Shown here: positions 1-9,813 of the stretch, one piece after another
Numbering within the stretch: position 1 is the first letter of the stretch
Layout of the letters: each line of letters begins with the position of its first letter
Assembly: GCA_002408385.1 (NCBI GenBank)
Contig: DHSB01000150.1
Location: 18,677-33,645 of the forward strand
Direction of reading: 5' to 3'
Length of the DNA: 14,969 nt
Source: Myxococcales bacterium UBA5297
GTDB taxonomy: Bacteria > Myxococcota > Myxococcia > Myxococcales > UBA5297
The notes under the pieces: model-generated
Told to the model about the DNA's origin: nothing
The model's database searches: none
What the model saw: only the letters and a program-made list of their open reading frames with translations
Program-made: the position numbers and the translations under genes

Positions 1-2
1 GG

Positions 3-92
3 GACTTTCACTTGCTCGCGCGGTGGTACTACCGCAATCGGTTCTCCGTTCCTGGGACACCAGGCAAGGCCCCGGTGCAAACCTCGGGGTGA
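3..92 (+). CDS. Possible 3' end of an upstream gene (partial)
   Basis: Reading from base 3, an open frame of 29 codons runs to a TGA at 90-92, and its start lies outside the window. About three quarters of its third codon positions are G or C, which fits the coding bias of the neighbouring genes. The peptide is basic and aromatic, with a WYYRNRF stretch near residues 8-14 and a Gly/Pro-rich tail. I recognise no family. If real, it converges on the hydrolase gene, whose stop codon is at 126-128, leaving only 33 bases between them. The stretch is too short to rule out chance. Confidence 0.3.
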   Translation, partial: DFHLLARWYYRNRFSVPGTPGKAPVQTSG

Positions 93-125
93 ACGGGGGC
101 CGCCGCTCGAGCGCCCGAAGCCTCG

Positions 126-1010
126 TCACGCGGCCTGCCTGGGCGCCAGGCGCTCCTTGAGGAAGCGCTCGATGCGCAGCGCGATGAGCTCGGGCATCTC
201 GATGATCGCGGTATGGGTGCCCGAGCGCACCACCAGCATCTCGCTGTCGGGCACCGCGTGGTGCATGCGCTCGGAGAGCCACATCGGCGTGAAGCGGTCG
301 TGGTCGGCGGCGACGATGAGCGTGGGCACGTCGACCTTGCCCAGGTGGTCCCAGGCGGTGTGGTTCGCGGCCGACTCGAGCGTGCGCAGGAAGACCCCCA
401 CGTCCATCTGCGCGAGGTGCGTGAAGTAGGGCTCGAAGTCCTCGCGGCGCACCAGATGCCGGTTGATCTCGGTGAAGCGCGCGAACTGGTAGGCGAGCTC
501 CGAGGGCATGATGGCCTTGGTGAGCCCGCGCGAGAGCCTGGGGGCCTTCTCGACGGCCGCGACCAGAAAGGGAAACAGCGCCTTCATCCCCGGGTTGTCG
601 TGGACCGTGTCGAGCGGGTTGCCGTACGAGCCGCAGATAGGCACCAGGGCGAGGCAACGCTCGGGGTGGCGCCGGTGGAACTCGAAGGCGACCTGCACGC
701 CCATCGAGTGGCCGAGAATGACGGCCTGGCGGATCTTCGTCGCCTCCAGGAGGCGGGCGAGGTCGTCGGCGAAGTAGCCGATGCCGGTGCGCTCGGGCTC
801 GGTCGCCAGGCCCGAGCGGCCGTGGCCCCGGTAGTTGAAGCGCAGGATGCGGTGCTGGGGGACCAGGTGCCGGATTAGGTGCTTCCAGGCAAAGCCGGCG
901 CACCCGAGCCCGTCGCACATCACCAGCGCCGGCTCCCCCTCGCCCAGCACCGCGTGCCAGATCTCGGCGCCGTCCTCGGTCCGCAGATAGTCCTCGGTGT
1001 AGTAGCGCAT
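126..1010 (-). CDS. Alpha/beta hydrolase fold protein
   Basis: A 294-residue protein of the alpha/beta hydrolase superfamily (esterases, lipases, haloperoxidase-like and C-C bond hydrolases). The nucleophile elbow GHSMG places the catalytic serine at residue 102. The likely acid is Asp238 in the ADHDRF motif and the catalytic base is His266 in SGTHT, so the triad is complete. The oxyanion-side motif near residues 33-39 (DGLGCAG) and the RGHGRS loop at 61-66 are also typical. The length is normal for a single-domain member, and there is no signal peptide, so it is probably cytoplasmic. The ATG at 1010 is supported by an AAGGA-type ribosome site about 8 bases upstream (TCCTTC at 1019-1024 on the plus strand). 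It is divergent from the gene at 1157. Substrate cannot be told from the sequence; the fold and mechanism are secure, the reaction is not. Confidence 0.93.
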   Translation of the reverse strand: MRYYTEDYLRTEDGAEIWHAVLGEGEPALVMCDGLGCAGFAWKHLIRHLVPQHRILRFNYRGHGRSGLATEPERTGIGYFADDLARLLEATKIRQAVILGHSMGVQVAFEFHRRHPERCLALVPICGSYGNPLDTVHDNPGMKALFPFLVAAVEKAPRLSRGLTKAIMPSELAYQFARFTEINRHLVRREDFEPYFTHLAQMDVGVFLRTLESAANHTAWDHLGKVDVPTLIVAADHDRFTPMWLSERMHHAVPDSEMLVVRSGTHTAIIEMPELIALRIERFLKERLAPRQAA

Positions 1011-1156
1011 CGCCCGAATCCTTCGTCGCCGCTAGAGCAGGCGGCCCAGTGTGGACTGAGGCGCGCCGCAGTTCAATCGTCGCCCGGCCGTCCAGCAGTC
1101 AGGCAACGGTCGGCCCTTTTCTTGTCCGGTGCCAACTCGTGTTAAATGCCACACCC

Positions 1157-1744
1157 ATGAAGACTTCGTCGTTCGAAGGCATCTTCGTGGCGCTCGTGCC
1201 ACAGCGCCAGTCGGCGCTCATCGAGCTGTTGCGGGAGGCCTGCCGCGAGTTCCTCGGTCCACGCGAGCTCAAGTCCTGGAGCATCGAGCTTGGCCAGCTC
1301 GCCTCGCCCGCGGGCACGGTCGCCTTTCGGCTGACGCACCCGAGCGAGCCGTTTCCCTGGCGCGACGGGGCGCAGCTCGCCGAGGTGGTCAGCCGCCTGG
1401 GGCCGGGACGCTGCTGGGCGATGGCGATGGAGACCCGGCCGCGCGCCGGCGACTCCGAGAGCTGGGCCGAGGGGGTGGTCTACGACCGCGGAGAGCGCGT
1501 CGGCTATGAGGAGGCCAGCGGTCCGGACGGGCGCGCCGACCTGCTGGCCTGGTTCGGCGAGCAGCTCGCGCTGTCGGAGAACGAGGTGCACGCGCTGTTC
1601 GAGTCGTGCGACCAGGCCGCCGGCGTGCTCGAGGGCGAGGAGCACTTCGACGACGAGATCGACCAGATCCTCTCCCGCGCCCGCGGCGAGTTCGAGCGCT
1701 ACCGGCGCCTGAAGGACGCGCGCGAGCAGGTCGACGAAGACTGA
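1157..1744 (+). CDS. Hypothetical acidic protein, 195 residues
   Basis: I do not recognise a family. The predicted protein is soluble, acidic and mixed alpha/beta in look. It has an N-terminal strand and helix (SFEGIFVALV, then a helical QSALIELLREACREFL), a central region rich in Gly, Pro and Trp, and a C-terminal third that looks wholly helical and charged (roughly residues 130-195, ending in DED). It has no signal peptide, membrane segment or Cys motif. The frame stays open further upstream, to 1049, but the ATG at 1157 is the most natural start; a GTG at 1139 is an alternative. No clear Shine-Dalgarno lies before either. An AT-rich TTAAAT at 1142-1147 sits about ten bases before the ATG and could be a -10 element, which would imply a very short or absent leader. 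Codon bias supports a real gene. Confidence 0.7.
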   Translation: MKTSSFEGIFVALVPQRQSALIELLREACREFLGPRELKSWSIELGQLASPAGTVAFRLTHPSEPFPWRDGAQLAEVVSRLGPGRCWAMAMETRPRAGDSESWAEGVVYDRGERVGYEEASGPDGRADLLAWFGEQLALSENEVHALFESCDQAAGVLEGEEHFDDEIDQILSRARGEFERYRRLKDAREQVDED

Positions 1745-1880
1745 AGCCCGACCCACACACGCCAGGCGCGGCGGCCAAGCCTCCGGATCCGACGGGCTGG
1801 AGCTTGGCGGGGTTATCTGCCAGACTCTCGCGAATTCAAAACGACCCGGGTGGGGAAGCCAGAAAGGACGTATCCCAAAC

Positions 1881-5993
<4,113 letters not shown>

Positions 5994-6000
5994 AGCCTGC

Positions 6001-6018
6001 GGGATAGCTCGCTATCCC
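6001..6018. other. Perfect 7-bp hairpin after the lipoprotein gene
   Basis: GGGATAG (6001-6007) pairs perfectly with CTATCCC (6012-6018) around a CTCG loop, eight bases past the lipoprotein stop codon. No T run follows, so on its own it is a weak terminator. It more likely assists or protects the transcript end just before the stronger hairpin at 6027-6056. Confidence 0.5.
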
Positions 6019-6026
6019 TGAACGCT

Positions 6027-6060
6027 GGCCCCGGCGCCCTCCGTGGTGTCGGGGCCTTCT
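6027..6060 (+). terminator. Rho-independent terminator of the lipoprotein gene
   Basis: GGCCCCG (6027-6033) pairs with CGGGGCC (6050-6056). The stem continues inward by five more pairs, including G-U wobbles, to a six-base loop at 6039-6044, giving about 12 pairs in all. TTCTCCTGT follows directly from 6057. Position (33 bases past the stop) and structure fit an intrinsic terminator, though the T tract is imperfect, as is common in high-GC genomes. Confidence 0.75.
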
Positions 6061-6079
6061 CCTGTCCAAAGCCCTGAGC

Positions 6080-6880
6080 ATGCTCCCACTCGCCCGGCTA
6101 CCTCTGGCGACGGCGCGACGAGTGCGCGCCATCTTCACCGACGTCGACGGCACCCTCACCACCGACGGCAAGCTGTTGCCCTCGACCTATCGCGCGCTCT
6201 GGGACTGGAAACAGGCCGGCGGCCTCGTGGTGCTCGTCACCGGGCGGGCCGCGGGCTGGGCCGAGGCCTTCTTCCGGCTCTGGCCGGTCGACGCGGCGAT
6301 CGCCGAGAACGGGGGTATCGCCTTCGTGCAGGGCAGGCGTGGACTCGAGCGCGTCTATGCGTTTGCGCCCGAGAAGCTCGAGCGCGAGCGCCGGCGCATG
6401 CGGATGGCGGCGACGGCGGTCGAGCGGCAGGTGCCGGGGGCCGCGCTCTCGTCGGACAGTCGCTACACCGAGGTGGACCTCGCCATCGACTACAACGAGG
6501 AGCGCCGCCTCGGGTCGAGAGCCGCCGGGGAGATAGAGCGCATCCTGCGGTCGCGCGGCTTCTCGGCCGTGCGCAGCTCGGTGCACGTCAACTTCTGGCC
6601 CGGCGACTTCGACAAGCTGAGCACGGCGCGGCTGATCGCCCGGCGGCTGAGGCTGCGGGCCGAAGAGCTCGCCTACATCGGCGACTCCTTCAACGACCAG
6701 CCAATGTTCCGGGGCCTGCCGCTCTCCATCGGCGTCGCCAACGTGCGCGACGTGCTCGAGCAGCTCGAGCATCGGCCCGGGTACGTGACCAGAGCCAGAG
6801 CAGGGAAGGGCTTCGAGGAGGTGGTGCGAAGCCTGCTGCGAGCCCGCACTCAAGACTCACGACTCAAAACTCCCAACTAG
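6080..6880 (+). CDS. HAD superfamily (IIB, Cof-like) phosphatase
   Basis: A 266-residue haloacid dehalogenase-type hydrolase that should dephosphorylate a small phosphorylated metabolite through an aspartyl-phosphate intermediate. All four motifs are visible: motif I DVDGT (nucleophile Asp21, acid/base Asp23), motif II Thr54 in VTGR, motif III Lys179 in FDKLS, and motif IV GDSFND (Asp202, Asp206). An AENGG segment at 76-80 and a cap inserted between motifs II and III (about residues 85-175) place it in subfamily IIB, near Cof, sucrose-phosphate and mannosyl-3-phosphoglycerate phosphatases. It has no signal peptide and is cytosolic. There is no strong ribosome site before the ATG at 6080; a GTG at codon 15 is an alternative but leaves little sequence before motif I. 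Its last 11 residues are encoded by a heptamer tandem repeat, and its stop overlaps that of the convergent gene. The substrate is unknown. Confidence 0.9.
   Translation: MLPLARLPLATARRVRAIFTDVDGTLTTDGKLLPSTYRALWDWKQAGGLVVLVTGRAAGWAEAFFRLWPVDAAIAENGGIAFVQGRRGLERVYAFAPEKLERERRRMRMAATAVERQVPGAALSSDSRYTEVDLAIDYNEERRLGSRAAGEIERILRSRGFSAVRSSVHVNFWPGDFDKLSTARLIARRLRLRAEELAYIGDSFNDQPMFRGLPLSIGVANVRDVLEQLEHRPGYVTRARAGKGFEEVVRSLLRARTQDSRLKTPN
6848..6880 (+). repeat. Degenerate tandem heptamer, 4.7 copies
   Basis: Successive units read ACTCAAG, ACTCACG, ACTCAAA, ACTCCCA and a partial ACTAG. The run covers the last codons and stop of the HAD phosphatase gene and the stop of the opposite gene. It is much richer in A than its surroundings. 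Short heptamer repeats of this style are known as dispersed intergenic repeats in several bacterial groups; whether this one is dispersed here cannot be seen in one window. Confidence 0.8.
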
Positions 6881-7977
6881 ACCATCACCTCCTCGGCCAG
6901 CCGCGGCCGGCCATGCCAGCGCATCAGCGAGACGCGCGGCTCGCCGCGCTTGCCGTAGCGCACCAGCGCGTAGTGGCGCTCGGTGCTCTGGCCCAGGTTC
7001 TCGAGCGAGAGGTTCACCATCGGCATCCAGGTGCCGAGGTTGACGTAGATGCGCTCGCCGTGGCCGTAGGTGCGCAGCATCGCGGTGTGGGTGTGCCCCA
7101 TGATCAGCGCGCGCAGGCTCGGGTCGCTCTTGAAGAGCCGCTGCGCGGTGTCCTCGTGGTTGGCGAAGAAGTCGAGCTCGTTCATCAGGAACTTGCCCAG
7201 CTTGGTGAACGGCCGGCGCCGGCGCCACAGCGGGCTGACCCGCGCGCGCAGGAAGTAGTAGGCCGAGTTGACCAGGGTGCGCACGGTGAAGCCGGTGTCG
7301 ATGAGCAGCCCGCCGGCCAGCACCGGCCAGAACGGCTTGACGCGGTCGAGGTAGGGGCGCTCCTCCTTGTACTTGTTGAGCACCTGCAGCACGAACAGGC
7401 TTCCCCAGGGCAGGTTCAGGATCGGCTCGGAGAGCTTCTTGTCGAGCACGAGCTGTCGGAAGTCGAGGGCGTTGAGCGCCTCGAACTGCTGCCCGTGGTG
7501 GATCTCGACCCCGCCCTCGAGACGGTAGTGGTCGCGGTCGATCACGAAGCTCACCCGCTCGTCCCGATCGTGGCCGACCAGGGTGCGCGTGAACAGCCGG
7601 CGCACCTCGGGGAAGACGAGCTCCATGTCGTGGTTGCCCAGCACGTAGGTGATGCGCCGGTTGCCGCGGCGCAGAAAGGCGCGCAGGGCCTCGACCACCT
7701 TCGGGTGACCGCGCAGGCACAGCTCGGTCTTGAGCGCGGCGACGCTCTCGGTGATCGCCTCCGGAAACAGGCCGTTGACCGGCACCTTGAGCAGGTCGAA
7801 GACATCGCCGTTGAGCACCAGCTCGAGGCCGTCGTCGCCAAACCGCCGGCCCACCCGCGCGAGCAGCGCGGCGAAGTTGTCGTCGTCCCGGAAGTCGTCG
7901 AAGAAGTTCGGCCGCCCCTTGGCGTGCCCGGCGCCGATGTGGAGGTCGCTCAGGACCAGGAAGTTGCGCATCTGCAT
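6877..7977 (-). CDS. Calcineurin-like metallophosphoesterase, LpxH-like
   Basis: A 366-residue binuclear-metal phosphoesterase. The family's metal-binding signature is complete: SDLHIG (Asp11, His13), NGDVFD (Asp58), GNHD (Asn115, His116), a His pair at 160-161, and GHTH (His295, His297). The GDVFDLL and LGNHDMELVFPEV segments resemble LpxH-type UDP-2,3-diacylglucosamine hydrolases, which act on a lipid A precursor at the inner membrane. However, the protein is longer than LpxH (about 240 residues), with an insert around residues 165-270 holding hydrophobic and basic stretches. The frame is open further upstream, but the ATG at 7977 is chosen because the fold begins directly after it and GGGAGGT (7990-7996 on the plus strand) lies 12 bases ahead. 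Its stop overlaps that of the HAD phosphatase. The phosphoesterase call is firm; LpxH activity is only a suggestion. Confidence 0.9.
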   Translation of the reverse strand: MQMRNFLVLSDLHIGAGHAKGRPNFFDDFRDDDNFAALLARVGRRFGDDGLELVLNGDVFDLLKVPVNGLFPEAITESVAALKTELCLRGHPKVVEALRAFLRRGNRRITYVLGNHDMELVFPEVRRLFTRTLVGHDRDERVSFVIDRDHYRLEGGVEIHHGQQFEALNALDFRQLVLDKKLSEPILNLPWGSLFVLQVLNKYKEERPYLDRVKPFWPVLAGGLLIDTGFTVRTLVNSAYYFLRARVSPLWRRRRPFTKLGKFLMNELDFFANHEDTAQRLFKSDPSLRALIMGHTHTAMLRTYGHGERIYVNLGTWMPMVNLSLENLGQSTERHYALVRYGKRGEPRVSLMRWHGRPRLAEEVMV

Positions 7978-8046
7978 GGCCCCGACTCTACCTCCCGGCG
8001 CCGGTGCGAACGAACGGGCCGAAGGAGGGACGAGGTCGATGGAAGG

Positions 8047-8098
8047 GGGAAGGGATGGACGGCGGAGCTCCAGCTCCGCCCCGTAGGTCCCTCTTCCC
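8047..8098. repeat. Long imperfect palindrome (REP-like hairpin)
   Basis: The centre is perfect: GGCGGAGC (8061-8068) pairs with GCTCCGCC (8073-8080) around TCCA. The arms continue imperfectly outward, where GGGAAGGGA (8047-8055) faces TCCC (8088-8091) and TTCCC (8094-8098) across small bulges. It lies about 70 bp upstream of the phosphoesterase start and 330 bp upstream of apt. It could be a repetitive palindromic element, a transcription barrier or a protein site. There is no T run on either strand. Confidence 0.6.
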
Positions 8099-8290
8099 GA
8101 GGCATGGACGCCGGGTGGACGCCGGGAAACCCCGCGAAGCCCGGTCCAAGCCCGCGCCATCGAGTGGGCCTCGCGCGCCCGTGTTCCCCGATGCCCCGAG
8201 CCCAGGGTCACGCGATCACGGGCCGGTCGCTTCCGGTCGCAGGCCGATCTGTCGAGACTTGGCGGCCGCTCGCTCGGCAGGCTGGCTGCT

Positions 8291-8304
8291 CCGCCCGCGG
8301 GCGG
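8291..8304. promoter_or_regulatory. Perfect 14-bp palindrome upstream of the apt promoter
   Basis: CCGCCCG (8291-8297) is followed directly by its reverse complement CGGGCGG (8298-8304). The site ends 17 bases before the predicted -35 element of apt, a position used by dimeric regulators. It is entirely G/C, so chance in this high-GC sequence is a real alternative. Confidence 0.3.
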
Positions 8305-8321
8305 GGCAAGCGTCGCGATGA

Positions 8322-8351
8322 TTGAGTCGGGCTGCTGCCAGGTGTTGTAAT
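8322..8351 (+). promoter_or_regulatory. Candidate sigma70-type promoter for apt
   Basis: TTGAGT (8322-8327) and TGTAAT (8346-8351) are separated by 18 bases. They match the consensus hexamers at four and five of six positions. This is the most AT-rich patch of the spacer and would give a leader of about 70 bases before the apt ATG. Confidence 0.5.
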
Positions 8352-8429
8352 AGGTCGCCTTTACGACGAAAACCCGGCACCCGCACTCCGCCGACGAGCG
8401 CGGAGCCTTTGCGGACGGAGGCCCCTTTG

Positions 8430-8948
8430 ATGAGCGAGCTGATCACCCGGCACATCCGCGACGTGCCCGACTTCCCGAAGCAGGGCATCGTCTTCAAGGA
8501 CATCACCCCGCTGCTGGCCAGCCCCGAGGCCTTCCAGCACGTGGTCGACTCCTTCACCGAGCGCTACCGCAACCGCGGCATCAAGAAGGTGGTCGCCATC
8601 GAGTCGCGCGGCTTCCTCTTCGGCGCTCCGCTCGCCATCGCCCTGGGCGCGGGGCTGGTCATCGTGCGCAAGCCGGGCAAGCTGCCTTGGCAGTGCGTGC
8701 GCGAGGAGTACGAGCTCGAATACGGCAGCGACTGCCTCGAGATGCACAGAGACGGCATCGCCGCGGGCGACAAGGCCCTGGTCGTCGACGATCTGCTGGC
8801 GACCGGCGGGACCGCCGAGGCGGTCGGCCGGCTCGTCGCGAAGCAGGCAGGCGAGGTCGCCGAGTTCGCCTTCGTCGTCGAGCTGGCCTCCCTGGCCGGC
8901 GCCGCGCGCCTGGGCAAAGAGAGGGTCTTCTCGCTGGTGCAGTACTAA
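8430..8948 (+). CDS. apt: Adenine phosphoribosyltransferase
   Basis: A 172-residue cytosolic enzyme that joins adenine to PRPP to give AMP and pyrophosphate (purine salvage). The opening IRDVPDFPKQGIVFKDITPL (residues 9-28) is diagnostic of Apt. The PRPP-binding loop VVDDLLATGGTA lies at residues 118-129, and the ESRGF segment (58-62) and RKPGKLP hood loop (80-86) are as expected. Length matches the family (about 170-185). The open frame extends back to 8322, but the ATG at 8430 is set by conservation and by a GGAGG ribosome site at 8417-8421, eight bases ahead. It is preceded by its own likely promoter and followed after 72 bases by a small zinc-finger gene on the same strand. The call is secure. 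Confidence 0.97.
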   Translation: MSELITRHIRDVPDFPKQGIVFKDITPLLASPEAFQHVVDSFTERYRNRGIKKVVAIESRGFLFGAPLAIALGAGLVIVRKPGKLPWQCVREEYELEYGSDCLEMHRDGIAAGDKALVVDDLLATGGTAEAVGRLVAKQAGEVAEFAFVVELASLAGAARLGKERVFSLVQY

Positions 8949-8959
8949 CCGCCTGCCGT

Positions 8960-8994
8960 CCGCGCGCGCGCGTCGGGTCCGAGGCTGCGCGCGG
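8960..8994. other. GC-rich inverted repeat after apt
   Basis: CCGCGCGC (8960-8967) can pair perfectly over 8 bp with GCGCGCGG (8987-8994) across a 19-base loop, starting 11 bases past the apt stop. There is no T run, so termination is uncertain. It could equally mark the end of the apt message or simply reflect the CG-alternating composition. Confidence 0.3.
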
Positions 8995-9003
8995 GGCGCG
9001 AAC

Positions 9004-9015
9004 GAGGTGAGGGAG
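9004..9015 (+). promoter_or_regulatory. Ribosome binding site deciding a TTG start
   Basis: GAGGTGAGGGAG is a purine-rich tract with two overlapping Shine-Dalgarno-like cores, GAGGTGA (9004-9010) and GGGAG (9011-9015), 10 and 5 bases ahead of the TTG at 9021. It supports initiation at TTG rather than at the internal ATG at 9075, which would cut off the first Cys pair. Confidence 0.6.
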
Positions 9016-9020
9016 CTCGC

Positions 9021-9512
9021 TTGAGTTTCATTGGCTGCTGGCTATGCGGCGGTCGCGGTGAACGTCAGATTGTCATGCGGCCCGGGGGCGTGCCGGATGG
9101 CAGGCGCGTCTGCCGGGTGTGCCTGCGCCGGCTGCTTGCCTGGCTGCACTCGCTCCCGGAGACCGACCTCGCCACTTCGGCCGCTGCTCTCTGGGCGGAG
9201 AGGCAGCCGGCTGCTGTGCCCGAGGGCGAGGGGTGGCGGGCTGCGGTCCGGGAGGCTTTCACCCGGCGGGTCCGCGAGGCGCTCGGCGCCGAGGACGAGC
9301 CGGGCCGGGTTCAGATCTGCATCGCCTACCTCGAGATGAGGATGCCGGGCGAGGCGCTCGAGGCGCTGGCGCGGGTGGCCCCGGAGGCGCTCGACGCGGG
9401 GCTGCTCTCCGAACGGATGCTGGCGAGCCTGCTCTCAAGGCTGCTCGACGAGCACGCTCTGGCCGAGGGCGCTCGCGAGCGCATCCAGTCGACGCTCTAC
9501 CCGGCGGCGTGA
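9021..9512 (+). CDS. Small protein with N-terminal double-CxxC zinc finger
   Basis: A 163-residue predicted cytosolic protein. Two CxxC pairs, Cys6/Cys9 and Cys31/Cys34, are spaced like a four-cysteine zinc finger. The order (CxxCG, then about 20 residues with a hydrophobic and Gly/Pro patch, then CxxCLRRLL) recalls the treble-clef zinc-binding domain at the N-terminus of ClpX, but no AAA+ domain follows. The rest (about 35-160) looks all-helical and rich in Leu, Ala and Glu. The start is TTG, supported by the purine tract at 9004-9015. It lies 72 bases downstream of apt and may be co-transcribed. I do not recognise the full-length family. A role in protein or nucleic-acid binding is only an inference from the zinc finger. 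Confidence 0.75.
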   Translation: MSFIGCWLCGGRGERQIVMRPGGVPDGRRVCRVCLRRLLAWLHSLPETDLATSAAALWAERQPAAVPEGEGWRAAVREAFTRRVREALGAEDEPGRVQICIAYLEMRMPGEALEALARVAPEALDAGLLSERMLASLLSRLLDEHALAEGARERIQSTLYPAA

Positions 9513-9813
9513 AGATGGGTCGAAAAACTCTTCTTCGACTCCGTCCGGCTCGGCTCACCCTGAGCGTAGCTCCCGAGGCGCGCGCGGCGGGAGCGGAGGC
9601 GAAGTGCCCCTCGACCTCGGCCTCGCAGGCTCGGCCTGCGCTCGAGCCTCTCGACTTCGCTCGAGGGGACCGAAGGGGGCGGGCCGGGTTCAAGGGGATT
9701 TGCCGACACCACTTGAGACCCCGTGCCAGAACGCCGGGCCCGGCAGCCTGGATTGCCGCCCGCACGCCGGGATGCAGCTCGGACGGCAGGGCAGGGGAAG
9801 CGGGCATGTCCAC
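9513..9813. other. Intergenic region before the kinase gene, mostly repeat
   Basis: About 300 bases without a convincing gene. Bases 9533-9672 are a composite palindromic repeat (separate entry). The rest, 9673-9813, is the likely leader of the kinase gene, with AGGGGAAG at 9793-9800 as the possible ribosome site. I see no clear -35/-10 pair. The kinase frame is open back to 9604, but that part reads through the repeat and is not conserved-looking protein. Confidence 0.65.
9533..9672. repeat. Composite palindromic intergenic repeat, copy A
   Basis: Bases 9591-9646 match the reverse complement of 13475-13528 with, by eye, five mismatches and one 2-base gap. Shared blocks include CCCCTCGAC, TCGGCCTCGCA and GCTCGGCCT. 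A further end-like piece in the opposite orientation lies at 9533-9567 (CTTCGACTCCG then CTCACCCTGAGCG), and a third at 9650-9672 (CTCGACTTCGCTCGAGGGG). Internal hairpins include CGCAGGC (9624-9630) with GCCTGCG (9634-9640), and CCCCTCGA (9607-9614) with TCGAGGGG (9661-9668). This looks like a dimer or trimer of a REP-type element. The TCACCC-GAGCG motif facing CTTCGACT-CGCTC is a known style of dispersed intergenic repeat. Confidence 0.8.

Larger units (their letters stand above)
7978..8429. other. Divergent intergenic region, 452 bp
   Basis: This non-coding spacer lies between the starts of the metallophosphoesterase gene (leftward) and apt (rightward), so it should carry both promoters. 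It holds a long imperfect palindrome at 8047-8098, an 11-bp tandem duplication at 8106-8127 (GGACGCCGGG plus one base, twice), a perfect 14-bp palindrome at 8291-8304, a sigma70-like promoter for apt at 8322-8351 and a 6-bp leader hairpin (8386-8391 with 8400-8405) before the apt ribosome site. Open frames across it lack start signals and family matches, so I leave them out. Confidence 0.75.

Noticed and set aside
1774..1808. GCCAAGC and GCTTGGC inverted repeat before the lipoprotein gene as a terminator of the preceding gene
   Set aside because: A 21-base loop and no T run make it weak; it is kept only as a possible hairpin.
7980..8211. A 78-codon upstream extension of the metallophosphoesterase
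   Set aside because: It runs through the long palindrome and is Arg/Pro/Gly-rich. The fold starts at 7977 with a ribosome site just ahead.
9604..9813. A 70-codon N-terminal extension of the kinase frame
   Set aside because: Most of it is translated intergenic repeat and leader. The conserved N-terminal domain starts right after the ATG at 9814.
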